Source of the DNA: G963556115 sp963677015
Lineage (GTDB): Bacteria > Planctomycetota > SZUA-567
DNA: 64,000 nucleotides
Reading direction: 5' to 3'
Assembly: GCA_963677015.1 (NCBI GenBank)
Contig: OY781533.1
Coordinates: 1,984,001-2,048,000, forward strand
Part shown: piece by piece, positions 57,709 through 64,000 of the stretch
How the letters are laid out: every line of letters begins with the position of its first letter
Position numbering within the stretch: the stretch's first letter is position 1
Position numbers and translations under genes: made by a program
Notes under the pieces: model-generated
The model's database searches: none
The model's input: only the letters and a program-made list of their open reading frames with translations
What the model was told of the DNA's origin: nothing

Positions 57709-57843
57709 TTAGCATTAATCTCCTTAATGAACCTTAGATTTTAATAATATTATTATTACATAAAAATACAAGCCAGATTTGAATTTATTCCAATTGCAAG
57801 CACTGTCAAACCGGCTATAATACAAAAAAGAAAGGATCGCGCA

Positions 57844-58527
57844 TTGAACTCTCCCGAAATAATATATGAAGACAATCACCTTATCGCTGTAAATAAACCG
57901 GCAGGAATGCCGACACAAGCTGATAACAGTGCGGACCCGTCCCTGTTAGAATGGACCCGGGAATATATAAGAATCAAATACAATAAGCCCGGAAACGTCT
58001 TTACCGGCCTGCTGCACCGGCTGGATCGTCCGGTATCCGGTGTTATCTGTTTTGCCCGCACCAGCAAAGCTGCCGCCAGATTATCTGAACAGTTCAGAAC
58101 CAGAGCAACCCGAAAGATTTATCACACCATAGTTGAAGGCTGCCCCGCCAGACAGAGTGCCACTCTTAAGAACTGGCTAATACCCGGCAAAGGGGCAAAA
58201 AACAACAGCAGTAGAATTGTTGTCAATAAGCAGACCAATGCAAAACCGGCAGAGCTCCGTTACTCCATAATTAAACGCATGAACAACCGGGCACTTCTTG
58301 AGGTTGAGCTTCTTACAGGACTAAAACACCAGATACGCACACAGCTGGCATTTATCGGTAATCCTGTAGTCGGAGATTTTCGTTATGCTTCCCCAAAAAT
58401 CCCTGCAACAGGTATAGACAATGGACACGCGATTTTGCTGCATGCAAAATCTCTCACAATAACTCACCCTACACGTAAAAATATTCTGACTTTTACAGCT
58501 GATTATCCACATTATTTTTCGCTTTAG
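57844..58527 (+). CDS. RluA-family pseudouridine synthase
   Basis: A 227-residue RNA uridine isomerase. It starts IIYEDNHLIAVNKPAGMPTQ, with the catalytic motif GLLHRLDRPVSGV (Asp), then LSEQFRTRATRKIY and LLTGLKHQIRTQLA, the RluA/RsuA family set. No S4 domain is present. The target (23S rRNA or tRNA) is not decided by sequence. The start is TTG with AAAGGA 8 bp upstream. A tight block of A/T runs follows the stop. Confidence 0.92.
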   Translation: MNSPEIIYEDNHLIAVNKPAGMPTQADNSADPSLLEWTREYIRIKYNKPGNVFTGLLHRLDRPVSGVICFARTSKAAARLSEQFRTRATRKIYHTIVEGCPARQSATLKNWLIPGKGAKNNSSRIVVNKQTNAKPAELRYSIIKRMNNRALLEVELLTGLKHQIRTQLAFIGNPVVGDFRYASPKIPATGIDNGHAILLHAKSLTITHPTRKNILTFTADYPHYFSL

Positions 58528-58678
58528 ACACAGTATAATCCTTATTTTTTTTAAAAACTTAAAAAAAAAGATGATCTCCTTGTTACTTTTTATATCTTAC
58601 CTCCATTATCCCTACATAGAAAACAATAAAGTTGCCTGGCAGCAAACTTAAAATTCAAAATGTATTCAGGAGATAAAG

Positions 58679-58882
58679 ATGAAAAAGATAATATTAGGAG
58701 CAATTATTATTGCTGCAGTATTAACACCAATGGTACTTGCTGCAAGTTCCGAAACAGATTTTAGAAATTACAGAGGCACTCAAAATCAACTGCGTTCAGA
58801 TACAGATTCCGGAAGTTTCTTTGATTACTGCTTAAATGAAATTAGGGGTTGCAGAAGAAATTCCAACAATTGCGGTTACTAA
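58679..58882 (+). CDS. small secreted protein, unknown
   Basis: 67 residues: a signal peptide (KKIILGAIIIAAVLTPMVLA, cut near residue 22) and a mature part of about 45 residues with two Cys near the end (DYCLNEIRGCRRNSNNCGY has three in total). I recognise no family. AGGAGA lies 5 bp before the ATG. It is the first of three secreted-protein genes in a row. Confidence 0.7.
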   Translation: MKKIILGAIIIAAVLTPMVLAASSETDFRNYRGTQNQLRSDTDSGSFFDYCLNEIRGCRRNSNNCGY

Positions 58883-58976
58883 GTCTTTAATATACTAACT
58901 GACAAATACAATCAAACATTATCAAACATAATTACAATATATGAGTTACTATTAAAGACAAATGGGGAGAACTATT

Positions 58977-59366
58977 ATGAGAACAACTATTCTCGGGCTT
59001 GCAATTCTGTTTATTATTTCCTGCACCACCACTGCATCAGCTACAGACAACTGGAAAAAACGTTCAAAAAAGTCGGATGATTACAACCAGACGACCAAAA
59101 ATCATAAGAATCATAAAAGCAATAACAGCAACAATAATAACAATACGAACTCCAGCAGTTATCGCCATAATTCAGATAACAGAAACAACAACAGAGATTT
59201 CAACCAGCAAAATAATAGACAGGACAGAAGGCCGCCTGAGAACAGACGTGATTTTAATGATTCTCGCAATAACCCACCAAGAATGGAACCGCCACAAGAT
59301 AATAATATGAGGCGTGATTTTAGCGACCTTGAAAATTATGAAAATTCAGATAGCTCAAGTAATTGA
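58977..59366 (+). CDS. secreted Asn/Arg-rich low-complexity protein
   Basis: 129 residues from the ATG at 58977 (GGGGAGA upstream); an in-frame ATG at 58962 would place that site inside the gene. The signal sequence MRTTILGLAILFIISC may end in a lipobox-like Ile-Ile-Ser-Cys. The rest is Asn-, Ser- and Arg-rich, charged and predicted disordered (NNSNNNNNTNSSS), ending acidic. No family recognised. Nucleotide composition is A-rich on the coding strand. Confidence 0.65.
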   Translation: MRTTILGLAILFIISCTTTASATDNWKKRSKKSDDYNQTTKNHKNHKSNNSNNNNNTNSSSYRHNSDNRNNNRDFNQQNNRQDRRPPENRRDFNDSRNNPPRMEPPQDNNMRRDFSDLENYENSDSSSN

Positions 59367-59413
59367 TTTAACAGAATCTTCATAATTAACTTTACCTTTA
59401 CTAAGGAGATATT

Positions 59414-60799
59414 ATGAACATTAAACATGTAACAACCGCCTTTATACTGGCTTCTGCTATATTCACTCAAGCAACTTTCGCAGCAGACACTCAACCGGAA
59501 AAACTAGATGGCGCGGTCACAGCAGCTGCTGCAGAGCAAATGCCGCCACAGTTTGCCAGAAGACAGGCACATATGAAATTCTTTAAAGATTTCAAAGAGA
59601 ATGAAGCCGCATTACTACAAGACCTGGCCGGTCTTGATCGAAAAGAAGCAGAAGCCAGACTTACAGATTTCTACACCCAAGTTTTCAAAGCTATTCCAGA
59701 GCGCAGCTCACGTTTTACCAGCCGTGTAACAGCTATGATCAGTGATATGGATATACCGGATGAGGTAAAAGAGCAGGTTCTCGATAAAATTGAAGACTAT
59801 CCTGCAGCCCAGACACAGCAGATGCAGGATGAGGTCATTAATTTCGCTAAAAGCCTGCTTGACCTGCCGGCAGAGAAACGTGAAAACGCCATCGCCGGTT
59901 ATAATAGATATGTAGCCCGCTATATTATCGGCAACGGCGGCAAAAAACATAATATGAATAAAGACCCAAAACATATGGGTATGATGGGTATGATGGGTAT
60001 GATGGGTATGATGGGTATGGGGCGTATGGACAAAGGAATGGGTGACAATAAAGAAAATTGCCCTGCGACAGGTTTTAATGGCATGCCCATGATGCCTATG
60101 CGAGGTCACGGAATGAGAAACCAGTCATTTTCAGCAATGCCCCCCAAACAGCAGATGAATCCAGAAGAAGGCATGAATAATCCTGGTTATATGTGTATGC
60201 AGCCAAAACCTGAAGGGCACGGACCAATGCGTGGTTTTGCCGGTAACATGCAAAGACCTGACTTCATGGGAAAACAGTGCCCGCAGCCAATGAATATGCG
60301 TAATTGCCCCTTCTTTAATATGGGTATGCAGCCAAAGCCACAAATGATGAGAAGAGGTCCAGAAGGTTTTCCTCCAGCAATGCGACCACAGGATTTTAAT
60401 GGCAATACCGGCCCACGTTGTCCCAAAGGGATGCCAATGATGCAGCCAAACCCTCCAATGCCCTGTCCAATGTTCGGCAACATGCCAATGAACCCTATGC
60501 AGATGAACAATATGCCCGGTAATCCTAATCGCCCAGATCAGTTTTCAATGGGAATGCCTGGAAGACATCACGGAAAAGGTATGAATGAATTCAACCGGAA
60601 AGACTGCAGACAGAATTTTCAGGATATGCCTCCTTTCATGAAAAAACGATTCATGAATCCTGACCCAAGATTCCGCTATGGTCCACAGGCTCCTGAAGGT
60701 GGTGCCCCTGAAGATATGATGCAGATGCCTCCCCGTAACCCACAGGATGGAGAGCAAATCCCAGAGGATCAGCCAATACCACAACCAGAGAATGAATAA
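59414..60799 (+). CDS. secreted methionine-rich protein (metal-binding candidate)
   Basis: 461 residues: signal peptide (1 to about 23), a helical part (about 40-170: MKFFKDFKENEAALLQDLAG ...), and a tail of 281 residues with 52 Met (18.5%), many Pro, Gly, Asn and seven Cys, five of them in Cys-Pro. It includes a run of five MGM units. Met-rich, Cys- and His-containing exported proteins in other bacteria bind copper or silver, so this is a candidate periplasmic or surface metal buffer. No copper pump or sensor gene is adjacent. AAGGAGA precedes the ATG. Confidence 0.7.
   Translation: MNIKHVTTAFILASAIFTQATFAADTQPEKLDGAVTAAAAEQMPPQFARRQAHMKFFKDFKENEAALLQDLAGLDRKEAEARLTDFYTQVFKAIPERSSRFTSRVTAMISDMDIPDEVKEQVLDKIEDYPAAQTQQMQDEVINFAKSLLDLPAEKRENAIAGYNRYVARYIIGNGGKKHNMNKDPKHMGMMGMMGMMGMMGMGRMDKGMGDNKENCPATGFNGMPMMPMRGHGMRNQSFSAMPPKQQMNPEEGMNNPGYMCMQPKPEGHGPMRGFAGNMQRPDFMGKQCPQPMNMRNCPFFNMGMQPKPQMMRRGPEGFPPAMRPQDFNGNTGPRCPKGMPMMQPNPPMPCPMFGNMPMNPMQMNNMPGNPNRPDQFSMGMPGRHHGKGMNEFNRKDCRQNFQDMPPFMKKRFMNPDPRFRYGPQAPEGGAPEDMMQMPPRNPQDGEQIPEDQPIPQPENE
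59975..60019 (+). repeat. 9-bp tandem repeat, five copies
   Basis: ATGGGTATG repeated five times without error, encoding Met-Gly-Met units inside the methionine-rich gene. In-frame unit length means copy-number change would not shift the frame. Confidence 0.95.
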
Positions 60800-60837
60800 A
60801 ATTTCTCCCAACTATCTTTCTCTGATATCCCTATAGA

Positions 60838-60876
60838 TAAATAATGGAGTACAGATTTTCTGTACTCCATTATTTA
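60838..60876. terminator. bidirectional terminator between the Met-rich gene and lysA
   Basis: A 17-bp perfect stem, 60838-60854 with 60860-60876, around a 5-nt loop. The core is GGAGTACAG / CTGTACTCC. Followed by ATTT on the plus strand; A/T-rich on both sides. Confidence 0.8.
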
Positions 60877-60901
60877 ATTTAAACCAACCAAGTTAAGCTT
60901 A

Positions 60902-62164
60902 TTAGAAAGTACTGAGACGAGAATCCTCAAGGGTAGCAAAATAATCAGTAACAGTCTGGGCTCTGCGAATTCGTGTATAAGAACCATCCTTATGCATAAG
61001 GTACTCTGCAGGGCGTAATTTGGCATTATAATTGAATCCCATTGCATACCCATGCGCTCCGGCATCACAAATCACCAGATAATCACCGATTGCGATTTCA
61101 GGAAGCATCCTGTCGACCGCGAACTTATCACAATTTTCACAAAGGCTGCCGACAATATCATACTTCTCTGTTTTCTCTAGCTCTTCCTTTCCCAAAACCA
61201 CAATATGATGATAAGCACCGTACATACCAGGGCGCATCAGATCAGCCATACTGGCATCAACACCTTTATATTTTTTATAAATATTCTTTTCATGCAAAAC
61301 TCTGGTAACCAGATAACCGGCATCACCAGTTATCATACGCCCCATCTCAGAGAAAATTTTAAGCTTCTTTCCCGCCGTAAGAATTAGGCGGTCATACTCC
61401 TCTTTTATACCTTTACCGACAACATCAAGGTCAACTGCCTTATCCTCAGGACGATATGGGATCCCGATACCGCCTCCAATATTGATGAATTCAAACTCAA
61501 TACCTATTTTAGCGCTTATTTCCAGAACAGCTTCAAAGAGTATTCGTGCAGTCTCAACAAAATAGCTGTCAGTAAGTTCATTAGACGCAACCATAGTATG
61601 CAGTCCAAATCTTTTCACCCCTTTATCTTTGAGCTTACCATAAGCCTCCAGAAGCTGTTCAAATGTCAGACCATACTTCGCTTCCAGTGGACTGCCTATA
61701 ATAGCATTTCCTTCCTTAGCTTCACCTGGATTAAAACGGCAACAGGCAATCTCCGGGAGACATCCCACATTCTTTTCGTAAAAATCAATATGAGTAATAT
61801 CATCAAAATTAATTATTGCCCCAAGTTCCTGCGCTCTTATAAACTCTGAGGCCGGAGTCTCATTGGAGGTAAACATAATCCTTTCACCAGTTATACCTAC
61901 GGCATCAGACATTAGCAGTTCAGGAAGCGAACTGCAATCAGCCCCGCACCCCTCTTCAAACATAATATCAAGAATACGAGTATTGGGGCAAGCTTTGACC
62001 GCATAAAAATTCCGATACCCCTCACACCAGGCGAATGCTCCCTGCAGACGTTTGATATTTCCCCTAATAGCTTCTTCATCATATAAATAAAATGGTCTTT
62101 GACCATTTTCAGCTATAATTTTTTCAACAATTTCCTTACCGAACGGAAGCTTATCCTTCTCCAT
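60902..62164 (-). CDS. lysA: diaminopimelate decarboxylase (LysA-like)
   Basis: A 420-residue fold-type III PLP enzyme converting meso-diaminopimelate to lysine. It has PFYLYDEEAIRGNI, the PLP lysine in YAVKACPN, INIGGGIGIPY, SEMGRMITGDAG, GSLCENCDKFAVDR (active-site Cys) and DAGAHGYAMGFNYN near the end. I start at ATG 62164 with AGGAG 6 bp upstream; an ATG at 62170 touches that site. A related activity (carboxynorspermidine decarboxylase) is less likely, since the GxxCENCD and DAGAH motifs are those of LysA. Confidence 0.92.
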   Translation of the reverse strand: MEKDKLPFGKEIVEKIIAENGQRPFYLYDEEAIRGNIKRLQGAFAWCEGYRNFYAVKACPNTRILDIMFEEGCGADCSSLPELLMSDAVGITGERIMFTSNETPASEFIRAQELGAIINFDDITHIDFYEKNVGCLPEIACCRFNPGEAKEGNAIIGSPLEAKYGLTFEQLLEAYGKLKDKGVKRFGLHTMVASNELTDSYFVETARILFEAVLEISAKIGIEFEFINIGGGIGIPYRPEDKAVDLDVVGKGIKEEYDRLILTAGKKLKIFSEMGRMITGDAGYLVTRVLHEKNIYKKYKGVDASMADLMRPGMYGAYHHIVVLGKEELEKTEKYDIVGSLCENCDKFAVDRMLPEIAIGDYLVICDAGAHGYAMGFNYNAKLRPAEYLMHKDGSYTRIRRAQTVTDYFATLEDSRLSTF

Positions 62165-62259
62165 ATTCATCTCCTGACTGATACTGTAAACGCCAATAAA
62201 ATTTTAATTTGTCTATTATAATACTAAAGAGAATGAGTCAACTTACAATGACCTTCAAT

Positions 62260-62303
62260 AAAAAAAAATGGATCACCGCCAACTGTACAGCAGCGGTAAT
62301 CCA
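62260..62303 (-). terminator. intrinsic terminator of pnp
   Basis: On the minus strand TGGATTACCGC (62303-62293) pairs with GCGGTGATCCA (62279-62269), one U-G pair that only exists on this strand, loop of 13 nt, then nine T's. Confidence 0.92.
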
Positions 62304-62339
62304 TCAATACTTTTATAACTAATGCGTTACATAGCGCTC

Positions 62340-64000
62340 TTATCTGCGCCCTCTGTTATCGCGGCGTGGACCACGGTTATTTCGGACTGGCGGAATATAT
62401 TCTTCACCACGTTCCTCAAGAATAACAGCCTTACGGCTCAAACGAATTTTTCCCTGATTATCAACCTCAAGAACTTTAACCTTAAGTTCATCACCAACAT
62501 TAACAATACCGTCGATTTCCTTGATAAACTGATCGCTAAGTTCAGATACATGGCACATACCTTCAATACCAGGAAGGATCTCAACGAAACAGCCGAATTC
62601 ACGTACACCGGTAACTGGACCGGTATAGATCTTACCAACTTCAGCCACCTGACACATTGATTCAATCTTCTTGACCGCTGCTTTGAGCGCATCACCATCA
62701 GGAGCACAGATAGTTACCTCAGCGACATCACCATTCTCTTCAATGTTGATTTCACACTTAGTCTCTTCCTGCATTGCCTTGATAGTCTCACCACCCTTAC
62801 CGATGAGCTTACCCATAAATTCACTTGGAACCTTTACCATCTCAAGGCGTGGCGCATGTTCATTAATTTCTGAACGTGGCTCAGCAATACATCCGGTAAT
62901 AAGACCAAGAATATGATCAAGACCGGTACGAGCCTGCTTCAATGCCTTCTTCATTGTATCCTGAGAAATACCGGTTATTTTGATATCCATCTGCAGAGCA
63001 GTAATACCCTCAGCTGTACCGCAGACTTTGAAATCCATATCTCCATAATGGTCTTCATCACCAAGAATATCGGTTATAATTACCGGTTCTTCACCTTCAT
63101 CCTGAATCAGCCCCATAGCGATACCTGCTACCGGCGCCTTGATAGGAACACCCGCATCCATAAGTGCCAGAGTACTGCCACAGACAGTAGCCATTGAGGA
63201 AGAGCCATTCATCTCCAGAACTTCACTTACAGCACGGCAGGTATAGGCAAAGCCCTGGTCATGTGGCATAACCGCCTGTAAAGCACGCTGTGCCAGCATA
63301 CCATGACCGATATCACGACGCCCCGGACCACGTGGCGGACGAGCCTCACCAACAGAGAAGCCAGGAGCCTGATAATGAACATACCACATCTCATCATATG
63401 GTTCATGCAGTCCGTCAACCTTCTGAGCATCAAGAGCAGAACCAAGAGTCATAGTTATAAGAGCCTGAGTTTCACCGCGGGTAAAGAGCGCAGAACCGTG
63501 AGTACGAGGTAAAACACCGATACGGCAGTCGATTGGACGTACGGTATACAGGTCACGACCATCAATACGGTCATTGTCTTTGATGTACTTACGAACGACC
63601 TCAGTCTTAACGATAGCAACAGCCTCTTTTACCTCTGCTGCTGTTGGACCTTCTTCCTCACTATCCTCAGCAACAGCGAATTCCTCAACCAGTGCATCTT
63701 TGACCTCACTGAAAGCTTTACCTCTGCCATCTTTATACGGGGTCTTCATGGCGGCAGCAATACGTTCTCTTCCGGCTTCACGGACAGCGTCCAGACATGC
63801 AGGCAACTCTGGCTCAACATATTCAATCGCCTCTTTAGCAGCCTTGCTGGTCAGTTCAGTTACCATCTCGCAAATCTGCTTGATAATCTCATGTCCCTGA
63901 TACAGCGCTTCGAGCATAGCATCTTCAGAGATATTATTCGCCCCAGCCTCAACCATTGTTATAGAATCCGCAGTACCGGCAATTGTAAGATTAAGATCAG
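62340..64000 (-). CDS. pnp: polyribonucleotide nucleotidyltransferase (PNPase), N-terminus cut by window edge
   Basis: A phosphorolytic 3'-5' exoribonuclease of RNA turnover. The frame runs open off the right edge (the codons before the internal ATG 63956 read DLNLTIAGTADSIT). About 552 residues are present of a usual 700. They show the all-alpha linker (about 63,700-63,900), the second RNase PH domain (HGSALFTRGETQAL, PPRGPGRRDIGHGMLAQRAL, ICGSTLALMDAG-like), then the KH domain (FMGKLIGKGGETIKAMQE) and the S1 domain (VTGVREFGCFVEILPGIEG). The tail is short and Arg-rich (NRGPRRDNRGRR), without an RNase E-binding motif that I can see. Confidence 0.96.
   Translation of the reverse strand, partial: DLNLTIAGTADSITMVEAGANNISEDAMLEALYQGHEIIKQICEMVTELTSKAAKEAIEYVEPELPACLDAVREAGRERIAAAMKTPYKDGRGKAFSEVKDALVEEFAVAEDSEEEGPTAAEVKEAVAIVKTEVVRKYIKDNDRIDGRDLYTVRPIDCRIGVLPRTHGSALFTRGETQALITMTLGSALDAQKVDGLHEPYDEMWYVHYQAPGFSVGEARPPRGPGRRDIGHGMLAQRALQAVMPHDQGFAYTCRAVSEVLEMNGSSSMATVCGSTLALMDAGVPIKAPVAGIAMGLIQDEGEEPVIITDILGDEDHYGDMDFKVCGTAEGITALQMDIKITGISQDTMKKALKQARTGLDHILGLITGCIAEPRSEINEHAPRLEMVKVPSEFMGKLIGKGGETIKAMQEETKCEINIEENGDVAEVTICAPDGDALKAAVKKIESMCQVAEVGKIYTGPVTGVREFGCFVEILPGIEGMCHVSELSDQFIKEIDGIVNVGDELKVKVLEVDNQGKIRLSRKAVILEERGEEYIPPVRNNRGPRRDNRGRR

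Noticed and set aside
58528..58600. Intrinsic terminator of the RluA-like gene (T8 ... A9 block)
   Set aside because: The stem would be pure A-T with no GC-rich part; not a convincing terminator.
1..64000. Prophage, integrative element or defence island
   Set aside because: No integrase, phage structural gene, restriction system or toxin-antitoxin pair is recognised; nearly all genes are housekeeping or envelope genes.

Overview
The window is a gene-dense bacterial chromosome segment of about 64 kb. It is AT-leaning, with about 55 protein genes on both strands and no prophage, CRISPR array, rRNA or tRNA that I can see. The gene set suggests an anaerobe with a double membrane. It has pyruvate:ferredoxin oxidoreductase, a ferredoxin-thioredoxin reductase catalytic subunit, a NapH-like polyferredoxin, cobalamin and LarE cofactor genes, a LysA (meso-DAP) pathway gene, TatC and a TolA-like envelope protein. 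A DUF4954 protein, split domain architectures, and several secreted pseudo-enzyme or low-complexity proteins would fit the PVC group (Lentisphaerota/Kiritimatiellota-like). That placement is inference and was not tested.

Layout: 1-4.2 kb has mutS (cut by the left edge) and a DUF4954 beta-helix protein on the minus strand. At 4.4-9.3 kb there is a plus-strand run: 7TM-HD c-di-AMP phosphodiesterase, ybeY, CorC-like, mazG and a small membrane protein. A class I aminotransferase and trkA follow. At 12-15.5 kb on the minus strand are a Cache-HAMP-SpoIIE phosphatase, accD and rpe. At 16-20.2 kb are cspA, a SUI1/YciH factor, then an ECF sigma factor with a membrane protein carrying 27 copies of a 12-residue repeat. 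At 20.3-27.7 kb are an FmdB zinc ribbon, coaC, a secreted unknown, a candidate small RNA, and the operon cobS / cobD-cobQ fusion / larE / tatC. At 27.8-33.3 kb on the minus strand are clpB, a secreted thioredoxin/pseudo-caspase fusion, a SAM methyltransferase and an orphan zinc-ribbon/HTH protein.

33.6-38.2 kb is mixed: small unknown, CPBP protease, ribD, DUF134 regulator, methyltransferase, a second cold-shock gene and rpoZ (omega). At 38.3-42.1 kb a minus-strand operon rsmD-rarA-recA-like-NFACT joins ribosome and replication-rescue functions. At 42.2-50.4 kb are an ankyrin protein, a degenerate amidase, a phosphohexomutase, PIN-PhoH, a PPC-domain protein, a chemoreceptor and arfB. At 50.6-58.5 kb are nifJ, polyferredoxin, phoU, FTR, rsmG and an RluA-type synthase. 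At 58.7-60.8 kb three consecutive secreted low-complexity proteins end in a methionine-rich one. lysA and pnp (cut by the right edge) close the window.

The items I would look at first are the minus-strand RNA at 22.5-22.6 kb (two hairpins with the same loop motif, G-U pairing that fits only one strand, and its own terminator), the sigma factor/repeat-rod pair at 16.8-20.2 kb, the thioredoxin/pseudo-caspase at 30.6 kb, the divergent RecA paralogue at 39.2 kb and the Met-rich secreted cluster at 58.7-60.8 kb. All function calls come from reading motifs by eye. No database search was run.
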